In this document: positions 16,338-24,431 of the stretch, one piece after another
How the letters are laid out: the number at the start of each line of letters is the position of its first letter
Numbering within the stretch: position 1 is the first letter of the stretch
Assembly (NCBI GenBank): GCA_017517135.1
Contig: JAFXAK010000031.1
Span: 1 to 64,000, forward strand
Direction: 5' to 3'
Length of the DNA: 64,000 bases
Source: Clostridia bacterium
Lineage (GTDB): Bacteria > Bacillota > Clostridia > Oscillospirales > Acutalibacteraceae
Notes under the pieces: model-generated
Told to the model about the DNA's origin: nothing
The model's database searches: none
Seen by the model: only the letters and a program-made list of their open reading frames with translations
Translations under genes and position numbers: made by a program

Positions 16338-17228
16338 TTACCCTATTTTTTTAGCAATCTTTTCTGCATCATTGAACTGTGCAAGGAATTCCATTATATC
16401 CTCATCTGTTACATCCTCTAAAAGCACAGGAAGACCATATTCATCCCACATTACAAAATCCGAATCAAATCTGGGATTAACCAAATCACTTCTCCACATT
16501 TCATAAACAGAGGAAATAAAGAAAATCTGCTCCGCAGCTTTTTCCGATGTCCAATTAAGATGTGCAGGTAAACGCTTTCTGATATCAGCGAAGGTTCTGT
16601 CTTTAGTCAGATATAACTGCACATTTGAATCAGCATATGTTTTTATATAAATAGGTTGTATTCCTTCCGGAATGGGTACTACAAACTCTTCGGTGTTTTT
16701 GCCAACTATGATTACTGTGCCAGCATCAGAAATTTTTACCTTTTCCTCAAACACACCACCTTCAGCAATATCGAAGACATAATCAGCAGGTAAAAATTTG
16801 CTCAGAAGTTCTGCTATAGTCTTTTTGCCTCTTTCAGGGTAAAATGACCATATAAATACTTTTTTTCTGTTAATCCGAGCTATGTTCTTTATCCGTTCCG
16901 AAGCAGCTGTGTTTTCGTTTCCGACAATAATTTCAAATCGCACACCTGTTTCGGCAAGAGTATTATAAAGATGTTTATAAACAACCTTATCCTCATTAAA
17001 CAGCACTACAATCCACTGTGTAACCTTATCAGCACAGCTTCTTATAAAACGACTGTGATATCCAAGCACACCCGTTTTCATCTCTGTCAGCAGCACTACA
17101 CTATCTTCTGCTTTTTCCGCAAGATTATCCTGCTTTTCATCAAGAACAAGAACATTATTCAAAGCATTTTCCTTAATAAAGTCATTTATAACATTTTCAT
17201 CTGCCATATAATCTCTTAATATTGTCAT
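16338..17228 (-). CDS. Hypothetical protein (296 aa), machinery operon
   Basis: Not recognised. The first ~200 aa alternate short beta strands and helices (NNVLVLDEK, SVVLLTEMKTG, TQWIVVLFNEDK, RFEIIVGNENTA, KVFIWSFYP, GTVIIVGKNT). This suggests a Rossmann-like or P-loop-like alpha/beta fold, but no nucleotide-binding loop is clear. The last ~60 aa are acidic. It lies 17 bp upstream of the dynamin-like GTPase and 4 bp after the 203-aa gene, so it belongs to the same operon and is probably a dedicated partner. The ribosome binding site is AGGGGGAAT. Confidence 0.6.
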   Translation of the reverse strand: MTILRDYMADENVINDFIKENALNNVLVLDEKQDNLAEKAEDSVVLLTEMKTGVLGYHSRFIRSCADKVTQWIVVLFNEDKVVYKHLYNTLAETGVRFEIIVGNENTAASERIKNIARINRKKVFIWSFYPERGKKTIAELLSKFLPADYVFDIAEGGVFEEKVKISDAGTVIIVGKNTEEFVVPIPEGIQPIYIKTYADSNVQLYLTKDRTFADIRKRLPAHLNWTSEKAAEQIFFISSVYEMWRSDLVNPRFDSDFVMWDEYGLPVLLEDVTDEDIMEFLAQFNDAEKIAKKIG

Positions 17229-17232
17229 TTTT

Positions 17233-17844
17233 TTATTCCCCCTGAATACAGCTGTATGTTATTTCTTTTGCCTTATCAACAAATGCTTTCAGCCGAATGA
17301 TATTTTCCTCTTTTGCCAATAAAAGAGTTTTAGAAGGAGATATTTCGCCTGTATCTTTATTGGTTGATTTATATAAATAATATCCTACACATACACCGCC
17401 AACAATAATCAGCGCTCCCGCAATTCCGCCGGCAAGCATGACAGGCTTTGCAAGTTCTGCAGCAATACATCCTCCGATAACCGCTGTACCAACAATACCG
17501 CCGACTGCAATAGGAGTGATGCTTTTTGCATTCCATTGTGAAGGATTTGCAATTGCCGGGGGATTTGTTATCTCTTCCTTGCTGTACCTGTAATCCAATG
17601 GAGGTAACTTTTCTTTAATCTGTAACCAACTGCTGTTTGCATACTGAAGCCCCACATTTTTAAGTGCTGGCAAAAGAATATTTCCAAGCTCTATTTTAGC
17701 TGCAATTGATAACTGTATCAGATTTTTTCTTTCCTTTGCAAGAAAATCCCCTGAAATATCATCATACACCCTGTTGATTTTGGCCTCCTCGGAAATATAA
17801 AATTCATCAAAGGCTTTTTCAATAAATTCATTTTTTTTATCCAT
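17233..17844 (-). CDS. Helical protein with glycine-rich membrane hairpin
   Basis: A 203-aa protein. The first ~95 aa are homologous to the preceding 186-aa protein, sharing 'KExxxLIxLSIxxKxxLxN' and 'NxxWLxxxEKLxxxxYxY'. Residues ~108-158 form two Gly/Ala-rich hydrophobic stretches that look like a membrane-inserting hairpin. Because the dynamin-like GTPase has no membrane segment of its own, this protein is a plausible membrane anchor. That is an inference. The start overlaps the upstream gene by 8 bp (ATGGATAA), indicating coupled translation. Confidence 0.6.
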   Translation of the reverse strand: MDKKNEFIEKAFDEFYISEEAKINRVYDDISGDFLAKERKNLIQLSIAAKIELGNILLPALKNVGLQYANSSWLQIKEKLPPLDYRYSKEEITNPPAIANPSQWNAKSITPIAVGGIVGTAVIGGCIAAELAKPVMLAGGIAGALIIVGGVCVGYYLYKSTNKDTGEISPSKTLLLAKEENIIRLKAFVDKAKEITYSCIQGE

Positions 17845-18397
17845 ATAAGCTATCCCCTTCTTTTATATTTTCTATAAGATTAGTTTTTACTTTTTCACAC
17901 CAATCGTTAAGTTTACCCCTATTAACTTTCTCCATTTCAGCAATATTAGGTGTAAAAATTTTTTCATCATTTTTTATTTTTCTGTTATTATTGCGTTGAT
18001 TACGGGACATTAATTTATCTGTATTTATTGCCGAATTTATCTTTTCCACAACTCCGTTTTTTACAAGTTTATCTATTAATGGATTTTTGTTACTTACCGG
18101 TATATCATTTTTTTTCTCTTCTTTTTCCCATGTGATATATCCATAGGAAATTGCAGTTAATTTTTCAGTTGACTTCAACCACAATGTATTCACATAAGGC
18201 ACTTTACCTTCAAGATTAGCTACTATTGCATTCATTAATACTGTTTTCAGGTTGATAGACAACGAAATAAGTGTTTCTTTTTCCTTTTTTCTTAAAATGT
18301 ACTCAGGTGATTTATAAAGTGCATCTAATTTTTCTGTCTGCTCTTTTCTGACAGATTCTACTGTATCATCAATTATTTTTATTAAATTATTTTCCAT
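17837..18397 (-). CDS. Helical protein, paralog of next gene (186 aa)
   Basis: The first gene of the machinery operon, with a good AGGAGG ribosome binding site. The N-terminal ~95 aa match the 203-aa protein. The second half is Lys/Asn-rich and lacks the hydrophobic hairpin, so it appears to be the soluble counterpart. No family is recognised. Expression would come from the operator-linked promoter at 18424-18476. Confidence 0.6.
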   Translation of the reverse strand: MENNLIKIIDDTVESVRKEQTEKLDALYKSPEYILRKKEKETLISLSINLKTVLMNAIVANLEGKVPYVNTLWLKSTEKLTAISYGYITWEKEEKKNDIPVSNKNPLIDKLVKNGVVEKINSAINTDKLMSRNQRNNNRKIKNDEKIFTPNIAEMEKVNRGKLNDWCEKVKTNLIENIKEGDSLYG

Positions 18398-18423
18398 ATA
18401 ATCCTCCTGTTAATTGCAGCTTT

Positions 18424-18476
18424 ATAATAATAGTATATGTCATGAAATGCAATATTTTATGTCACAGCCTGTGACA
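18424..18476 (-). promoter_or_regulatory. Promoter with TGTCAC-N5-GTGACA operator (site 1)
   Basis: On the minus strand: a perfect TGTCACAG-G-CTGTGACA palindrome (18460-18476), 7 bp, -35 TTGCAT (18447-18452), 17 bp, and -10 TATTAT (18424-18429), 27 bp before the first gene of the machinery operon. It lies between the regulator gene and that operon. The palindrome would sit around position -51 relative to the transcription start, a location more typical of activators than of blocking repressors. Confidence 0.75.
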
Positions 18477-18482
18477 CTTAAA

Positions 18483-19100
18483 TTATAACGGTTTAAAATA
18501 TTCCATTGTTGATGTACAATTATATCTCTTTAAAAGCATATAAGTTTCAAATCTGCTTTTTCCCGAACAAAGAGCATAATAAAGTAACATATCATCGAGA
18601 CAGTTTCTATCTAATACTTCACCTATCATATCCATAAAAGGAAGTATATCTGAATAATCCAGTCTTAAAAAACATATGGCAAATGCCAACCAGCTATATT
18701 TGCCCGGCTTTCTTGTTCCGTTTTTCCATGAGGAAACTGTGTTTCGCTTTACATTACAGATATCTGCAATAGTCTCCTGTCTGATATCTGAACGTTTTTT
18801 TCTTTCTATCTCTCCCCGTTCATTAACAAAATCATATTCCGAAAAGAACAAAGCGTTTAACGCTATTGCATACGCAGGTAAATCCTCTTCGTGAAAATTG
18901 TATTCGTTTTTGTAAAGGGGGGTATTTAATTTATCTTTTTGGTATATGTACATGTTTTTTTGCGATGCAACCCAACAATAGAGAGTCTCTTCTCCACACT
19001 CGTAAAAAGAATCGCCTAAAATCTGTACATCGCTATTATTTTTCTCATAGTATTTATCTGAATATTCATATAAGTAAATATCAAATTCTCTTTTTCCCAT
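18483..19100 (-). CDS. XRE-type transcriptional regulator
   Basis: ATG 19100 (MGKREFDIYLYEYSD) is preferred, with GATGGG upstream. The longer frame to 19163 adds a hydrophobic stretch with no clear ribosome binding site. In the 205-aa product, 'RQETIADICNVKRNTVSSWKNG' near residues 109-130 is a helix-turn-helix of the XRE/Cro type. The flanking N-terminal ~90 aa are Tyr-rich and unrecognised. Sitting directly upstream of the machinery operon and next to operator site 1, it is the best candidate for the protein that binds the four TGTCAC-N5-GTGACA sites. Its own upstream region has a different repeat, ATTGTAC, twice at about 19141-19160. Confidence 0.7.
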   Translation of the reverse strand: MGKREFDIYLYEYSDKYYEKNNSDVQILGDSFYECGEETLYCWVASQKNMYIYQKDKLNTPLYKNEYNFHEEDLPAYAIALNALFFSEYDFVNERGEIERKKRSDIRQETIADICNVKRNTVSSWKNGTRKPGKYSWLAFAICFLRLDYSDILPFMDMIGEVLDRNCLDDMLLYYALCSGKSRFETYMLLKRYNCTSTMEYFKPL

Positions 19101-19618
19101 ATATCCCATCACCAAACAACATATAACAAATATTTTAAACATTGTACTTTTAATATTGTACAATCAGTATTTTGCTGTTTTTATTTAATCAACAGAATCG
19201 TTTTTATTGTCTAAAATTATACATCTTTCCTCAAAAAAAATCAATATAAAAAAATATTATGTGCATTTTTACAAAAAAATCGATTTGAAACAAACATTCA
19301 ACAATATCTGTTTTTTTGAAAATATGTACTAATACGGATGTTAAACTCACAAAAACAGATTTTCTTGCATTTTGGTTCTTTACGGAAAGAAAGTAAAACA
19401 ACTAATCATTTTGCAGATATACTATTAATTATAATAACCCTATCCAATTTGTTTACCATATCTTCATTACAACACATCTTTGTTTGCAAAGCAAAAAATA
19501 CCAATTACGAGAAAAAATACAAGAAAGGCCGTTTCCGGTCTTCCTTGTTTTGTAAAATTATTAAATTGGATATAAAACCGGTGTAAAATCACCGTTTTCT
19601 GGAATGTGAGTATCCCGG

Positions 19619-19670
19619 AACCCTTGATATATAAGAGTTTTATCAATCAATGGACTTCATTGTGGGAAAC
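19619..19670 (-). other. Attachment site copy between elements A and B (att1)
   Basis: 52 bp matching 31991-32042 at 48 positions. On the minus strand it still encodes Phe-Pro-Thr-Met-Lys-Ser-Ile-Asp-stop, the exact LysS C-terminus, with synonymous changes (for example GAT for GAC). No lysS body is attached. Carrying a substitute 3' end of the target gene is typical of elements that integrate into protein-coding gene ends. This site marks the left end of element B. Confidence 0.9.
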
Positions 19671-19981
19671 TTCAGGTACTATCCTCGAATAAGTTTCTAT
19701 AAGTCTCTATTTCGAGCGCATTTTAAGACCGTGCGGTTCTATAAGTTCCTACCAGAGAATAAAATTTGGCTTAAGTTGTGGTTTAAGTTGGCATAAAATT
19801 ACACATTCATATCCATAACAGAATAAAGTATATTTTATTCTGTAAAAGATATCTTTATATCTTTTTGCTAAACGTCTATGTGGCTCTATTTCCTGCGTCA
19901 ATGACACGCCGAGCTGGCAGATCTTCACAAGGCAGACAACACTTATGAGCATCGGTTTTCCTTTTTCTCTGTTCGCACATC

Positions 19982-20018
19982 CGTGGTTATTTCTGTGTTT
20001 TACACACAAATAACCACG
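19982..20018. repeat. Long hairpin in element B left end
   Basis: The arms CGTGGTTATTT and AAATAACCACG are perfect 11-bp complements. Inside the loop a second short pair (GTGT/ACAC) can form. There is no flanking T-run. Placed about 210 bp before the recombinase gene, it could be a nicking or transfer origin, a replication origin or a regulatory RNA hairpin. I cannot choose between these. Confidence 0.6.
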
Positions 20019-20228
20019 TCTGGATGGGCTTACCCTGAACAAGAGAATGCATTTGTTTTTTCTTCTTATGAGTTGTTTCATCTCTCCTATCGTCTATTTA
20101 TATATAAGTAATATGACAGATAAGCACAACAAACAACTTATAAAAAAATGGAGCTTTAATTTTTCATGATATCGGTCTTAATGTTCTGTCATATTAAAAG
20201 TAGAATATTTTGAAAGGATTGATGTCTT

Positions 20229-21203
20229 ATGAAAAACAAAAAATCACACAAACAAAGAAAGCCCACAATCACGCAAGAGATAACAAAGCAGGTTATTGAA
20301 AAGCTTAATTCTGAAGTGAAGCATGACTTGAGTAGAAAATCCTACATCCGCAACAGTATCAATTTTGTCCGGTATTGTCGGCAAATGTTTAATGTCAAAA
20401 GCTTTGAAGAGTGCAAAAATCATATTCAGGACTATAGCGACTATCTTCAGCTGCATCCGGCAGGTTATACAGCGAGCACTATTCATACATATCTCAGTGC
20501 TGCTTGTAAGACGTGGGATGTACCTCTCAATACAATTGACAAGCCTATCAGACGCACGTCAGAATATATCAGAGGACGAACTCCGCCTGAAAATCCGACT
20601 GCTTCTAACGATTTGTATGACGAAAAATGGAGATATCTCACAGATTTCCAGAGACGATGCCCTATCAGAAGAAACGAGCTCTATAACCTGAAAAAAGGCG
20701 ATTTTGGTTATGACAAAAACGGGATGTATGTTTTCGTTCGCAAAGGAAAAGGAAACAAGAAATTTAAATGCCTCATTTTAGATGAAGATGCCGCTTTTAT
20801 AAAAAGCTATTTTGACGAAACAAAACCGGACGAATATGTTTTTGACAGAGCCTTGTTCCGGAATGATCTGAATCTTCACAAGATAAGAAGTGACGCAAGC
20901 AAAAAACTATATTCAAATATTCTTGATCGCTTACGGAATGAACCGGGGTTCAGAGAAAAAGCTATACAGCAGATAAAAGAACGTTGGGAAGAAACCAACA
21001 TTAATAAGCATACAGGCAAGCCGAAAAGATTTAACCCACAATTAATTTCGGGCTATTATTACCTTCGCGGAGCAAACAGACGCTCAGCATTACAATGCAA
21101 ACTGCCTCTGAAATATGACAAAGTAGCCTTAATGTACATTTCAGTATTCTTCTTAAGTCATTTCAGAAATGATGTAACATTGCACTCTTACATACTTGCA
21201 TAA
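20229..21203 (+). CDS. Tyrosine-recombinase-like protein
   Basis: A 324-aa protein. Residues ~20-105 look like the SAM-like core-binding domain of phage integrases. 'CPIRRNELYNLKKGD' near 151-165 fits the first catalytic Arg box. 'YYLRGANRRSAL' (about 277-288) and 'SVFFLSHFRNDVTLHSYI' (about 304-321) fit the second Arg/His box and the Tyr of a divergent integrase group found on Firmicute elements. The boxes are degenerate compared with the integrase at 29.4 kb, so strand-exchange activity is uncertain. It may be a control or accessory recombinase. An AAAGGATTGATG ribosome binding site is present. Confidence 0.65.
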   Translation: MKNKKSHKQRKPTITQEITKQVIEKLNSEVKHDLSRKSYIRNSINFVRYCRQMFNVKSFEECKNHIQDYSDYLQLHPAGYTASTIHTYLSAACKTWDVPLNTIDKPIRRTSEYIRGRTPPENPTASNDLYDEKWRYLTDFQRRCPIRRNELYNLKKGDFGYDKNGMYVFVRKGKGNKKFKCLILDEDAAFIKSYFDETKPDEYVFDRALFRNDLNLHKIRSDASKKLYSNILDRLRNEPGFREKAIQQIKERWEETNINKHTGKPKRFNPQLISGYYYLRGANRRSALQCKLPLKYDKVALMYISVFFLSHFRNDVTLHSYILA

Positions 21204-21208
21204 AGGAA

Positions 21209-21241
21209 CCCATCCGACAATTACGGCGGATGGGTATTTTT
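21209..21241 (+). terminator. Intrinsic terminator
   Basis: CCCATCCG (21209-21216) pairs with CGGATGGG (21227-21234) and is followed by TATTTTT. It lies 6 bp after the stop codon of the recombinase-like gene. Confidence 0.75.
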
Positions 21242-21274
21242 CTGTTCAAAAACAATATATCGCTATTTTCTCTG

Positions 21275-21324
21275 TTTTGCACAATTTTTCAGGAAAGGTA
21301 CTACCCTTTCTACATTTTGCACAA
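21275..21324. repeat. Iteron-like TTTTGCACAA pair upstream of rep
   Basis: TTTTGCACAA occurs at 21275-21284 and 21315-21324, 40 bp apart. An inverted GAAAGG/CCTTTC pair lies between them. Direct repeats just before a replication-protein gene are a common origin feature. Only two clear copies are present, so this is tentative. Confidence 0.35.
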
Positions 21325-21506
21325 AAAATCAGTGAAAATCTCACTTATGAAGATAATTTCCGATCCATTTTCAGTTGATTTCAAAAATATTTTTTGATGT
21401 TTTTCGGCACCCTTTTGCATTTTTGTGCTTATTTTTCTCCAAATCTTTCATTTTTAAAATGAGGCCGCAAGAAAGCTGTCTGAATAATTTACAAAGGAGA
21501 AAATTT

Positions 21507-23075
21507 ATGAAAGAAATTTTCAAAGAAAAACTATTTAAGCTTAAAGATGAAGGAGGTGAATATAACAACAATACAATTGAATTATTAAAAAAAGGATTCA
21601 AGCTGAAGCTTTCCGGTGATAAAGCAAAGGATGATAAGAAAATCCTCGGAGCATATATTAAATACATTATAAAATATGGGCCTCCGATAGATAATCCGGC
21701 TGCACGTAAATTCTATGAAACCGTACTTCCTGATGATCCCGGTTGCTACTGGCTTTTTGCAAGCAATAAGGATGCATATGTCAACAGAGTATATAAAAGT
21801 AAAAGTGAATACATAGAAGTTATTTTAAGATTATGTCAGAGTGATGAATTCAATCTCTTTTATTCTTTCGCAAACTATTATTTCAAACACAAAAATGATA
21901 ACGTAATATCTCTAAAATGCATTGCTGTTGATATTGACGATTTTGATGATCCGGATTTCAAGCCTATGGAAAAAAGTGACGAAGAATTAATTGATTATAT
22001 AAAAACCACTTTCCCGTTAATTAATACTCAACCATGTAATGTCATGATGCGAAGCGGAAAAGGACTTCATTTATATTGGTTTCTGAAGGATGAAATTTCC
22101 CGATATACTTTTGAAGAATATCAGAAGCATCTGACAACCTATGTGCACGGTGACCTTGCCTGTGTTCCTTGCAGTCATTATTGGAGAATGCCGTTCTCTT
22201 ACCACTGTAAAGCTGAACCAATCAAAACCCGTGTTATTCCCATAAGCTTTGAAACAATTTCTCTTGAGCAAATGGATATATTCAGAATGCCCGAAGATGA
22301 AATTGAGGCATACAGAAAAAAAGAAAATGCTGCACGTGCAGAAAAAGCAATGGCAACGAGAATCAAAAACGGTACTTGTGCAAAGCCAAAAGAAAAGAAA
22401 GAGCCAAGAGAAAAAGCATCAGGAAAGAAAAAATCAAAAGCTGTTAAATCAGCAAAAAAGCCTGTTGTTTCTTCCGATAATTGCAATGAAACTTTTCCCC
22501 GGAATAATCTTCCGGTGCAGTATTGCAGTGATTTTGGCTCAAACCAAGATATTAATTTAGTTTGGGATCTGAATAACTTTTACGTGCGCCGATTAAATGC
22601 AACCGGCAGCCCGGACAAGGCTCTTGAAGGCAAAAGAAACTTTTTTGCTTTTGTTATGACAAACTACTTAAAGGATTATTATTCTTTGAAGGAATGTATG
22701 GATTTTTGCCTCAGATATTTCAGCATGGACTTTCAAGCGGAAGCAAAATCTGTCATAAAGAAAACTTATTACTCTGAAACCAAGTATTTTTTCAGATACA
22801 CAACTCTGGCACAAGAATTGAGCTTCACTGAGGAAGATTATCTTAACAGCTTCAATAATTTTTCTGACAGCGAAGATAAACGCCGTCTGAAAAATAACAC
22901 GAAAGCAAAGCTATATTACAAAAGAAAACACCGACAACGAATAGAAGAAAAGCAGAATATAGTTGAATATATAAAAAGCAACATGAATGTCAGCACTAAA
23001 ATCATCGCAATGCAGTTCAGTATAAGTGAACGCACAGCCTACAGAATAAAGCGAATGATAAGAAACAGTGACTGA
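21507..23075 (+). CDS. RepB/AEP primase-like replication protein
   Basis: ATG 21507 has AAAGGAG 6-7 bp upstream, and the longer open frame is discarded. The product is 522 aa. 'IAVDIDDFDDPDF' (about 137-149) supplies an acidic metal-binding motif, and 'MMRSGKGLHLYWFL' (about 182-195) matches the Ser-Gly-x-Gly-x-His box of archaeo-eukaryotic-type primases found in plasmid and element replication proteins. A Lys-rich linker (about 285-335) follows. The last 35 aa contain a helix-turn-helix-like 'STKIIAMQFSISERTAYRIKR'. It probably initiates replication of the excised element B. Helicase motifs are absent. Confidence 0.7.
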   Translation: MKEIFKEKLFKLKDEGGEYNNNTIELLKKGFKLKLSGDKAKDDKKILGAYIKYIIKYGPPIDNPAARKFYETVLPDDPGCYWLFASNKDAYVNRVYKSKSEYIEVILRLCQSDEFNLFYSFANYYFKHKNDNVISLKCIAVDIDDFDDPDFKPMEKSDEELIDYIKTTFPLINTQPCNVMMRSGKGLHLYWFLKDEISRYTFEEYQKHLTTYVHGDLACVPCSHYWRMPFSYHCKAEPIKTRVIPISFETISLEQMDIFRMPEDEIEAYRKKENAARAEKAMATRIKNGTCAKPKEKKEPREKASGKKKSKAVKSAKKPVVSSDNCNETFPRNNLPVQYCSDFGSNQDINLVWDLNNFYVRRLNATGSPDKALEGKRNFFAFVMTNYLKDYYSLKECMDFCLRYFSMDFQAEAKSVIKKTYYSETKYFFRYTTLAQELSFTEEDYLNSFNNFSDSEDKRRLKNNTKAKLYYKRKHRQRIEEKQNIVEYIKSNMNVSTKIIAMQFSISERTAYRIKRMIRNSD

Positions 23076-23253
23076 CAAAAAATATTACTACCCACCCAAG
23101 AAAGGGAAGGTCTAAGGGCGGTATTAGTCTTTTCGCTTCTTCTTTTATTGCTTTTTTATTTTTCTTCGTTTTTATATGCATTTTCTGGAGCGAAAAAAAT
23201 CGCTTTTGCATATTATCCATCAACCTTATCTATCATACTATTTTTAAAACATT

Positions 23254-23303
23254 GAAGCCATGGAGAAAATCTAAATCTAATCAATCTCCAATAAAAAGGC
23301 TTC
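23254..23303 (+). promoter_or_regulatory. Nested-hairpin 5' leader, copy 1
   Basis: The outer stem is GAAGCC/GGCTTC (23254-23259 with 23298-23303) and the inner stem GGAGA/TCTCC (23262-23266 with 23285-23289). It ends next to the GGAAAGG ribosome binding site of the interrupted gene at 23321. The ~60-bp leader closely matches the one at 24358-24416, and the outer stem is kept although its sequence and length differ. That supports an RNA structure controlling translation. Confidence 0.6.
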
Positions 23304-23320
23304 GGAAAGGTATTTATTTT

Positions 23321-24301
23321 ATGAAAACAAATGTAATTAATCTTAAAAATGCGACAAGAGTAGCTTTTGTCGCAATCCAGAATGATAATGCAACACCAAT
23401 ACTTTAAGTATCTTTATGCAGCAAAGAAGATACGGCTTTCTATCAACCAATATTTGAGTTTAACTCAGTTTCTGTTGAACATCACAGAAACCAATTAAAT
23501 CAAATATTTTCACAGGCTTTCAATATTGTAGCGGAAGATGAAGAAGCAAAAACATTACTACTTAATGATTTTTATCTATATGATCATAATATCATTACTA
23601 TGTATGAGCTTGCGCTTGAAATATTCCCCGAGTATGTCATCAATGAATATTCAATCAGATGCAGCCACAATCTTTATGGCTTATTCTCTTTGTGTTATAC
23701 TGCGGATCTTGATATAACAAATAAACGAAGAGAAATGATGGAAATAATTGTAAGTAATATATTACACTATGATTCTCTCAAAACTAACTTTACTATTACG
23801 CATAAATCTGATCTTCTTGAAAAACTTATAGATGAAATTTATACAGTGCAAAACTTTGCTATGTTTAACATTTGCAAAAATTACGGAGAAAACACTTATG
23901 ATGAGAATAGTTTTATATGTGTACACTCACACAATGGTATAGTTGACTTGATAGAAAGATATAATCATGATAATGAGGATTCATTTTTTAATGAATTATC
24001 AAAATTACTCCAAAAAGTTCGCTATGTAATTTGCTATAATTCGGAAAGTATAAATCGTTTGCAAGATTTGTATGCAAAATTCAACAAAAGCTATACTTTT
24101 GAAATAATTAATCTCCAAAGCATAGCCGATACAATTTTGAACAAAAATATCCGATCATGCGAGGAACTATATTTACGCTTTCTATGCGGATATGACTATG
24201 ACTGTTATTTTGAATATTATGATATGACTTGCGAATTGTACACAATATTAAAACTTATGATTGAGGAGTACAAGGAAGTTAAAGACACTCTTGATGATTA
24301 A
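23321..24301 (+). pseudogene. Paralog 1 of the ~326-aa family, in-frame stop
   Basis: The ATG at 23321 follows a GGAAAGG ribosome binding site and opens a frame of 327 codons that ends at 24301, matching the paralogs' length exactly. A TAA at 23405-23407 (codon 29) interrupts it without shifting the frame. Both parts align with the intact paralog: 'NVINLKNATRVAFVAIQ' before the stop, 'VSLCSKEDTAFYQPIFEF' after it. Reinitiation at ATG 23600 could still give a 233-aa C-terminal part. It is a nonsense mutation, a sequencing error or, less likely, a readthrough codon. Confidence 0.8.
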
Positions 24302-24357
24302 ACATCCGGTATAAAAAAAACAAGTTATTCCCTTATACAAAATATCATAATATTTAT

Positions 24358-24416
24358 GAAGCATTGAGGCTCTGGAGAAAATCTAAATCTAATCAATCTC
24401 CAAATTAAAAAGCTTC
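24358..24416 (+). promoter_or_regulatory. Nested-hairpin 5' leader, copy 2
   Basis: The outer stem is GAAGC/GCTTC (24358-24362 with 24412-24416) and the inner stem GGAGA/TCTCC (24374-24378 with 24397-24401). The segment between the inner arms is the same as in copy 1 (AAATCTAAATCTAATCAA). The AGAAAGGA ribosome binding site follows at once. Confidence 0.6.
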
Positions 24417-24431
24417 AGAAAGGACAAAAAA

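Larger units (their letters stand above)
19101..20228. other. 1.1-kb junction region without a convincing gene
   Basis: This AT-rich stretch contains the regulator's upstream region, the attachment site at 19619-19670, two copies of TTCTATAAGT (19695-19704, 19737-19746) and a long hairpin at 19982-20018. A 110-codon minus-strand frame at 19749-20081 has no good ribosome binding site and a composition unlike its neighbours, so I do not call it. This is the junction between elements A and B. Confidence 0.6.

Noticed and set aside
19749..20081. Minus-strand 110-codon frame
   Set aside because: The only purine-rich stretch is 2 bp from the ATG, and the frame crosses the long hairpin at 19982-20018. 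The composition (many Arg, Lys, Cys) looks noncoding.
21507..23075. Interpretation as a relaxase
   Set aside because: The Ser-Gly-x-Gly-x-His box and Asp-rich motif fit an AEP/RepB-type primase. The three-His relaxase motif is absent.
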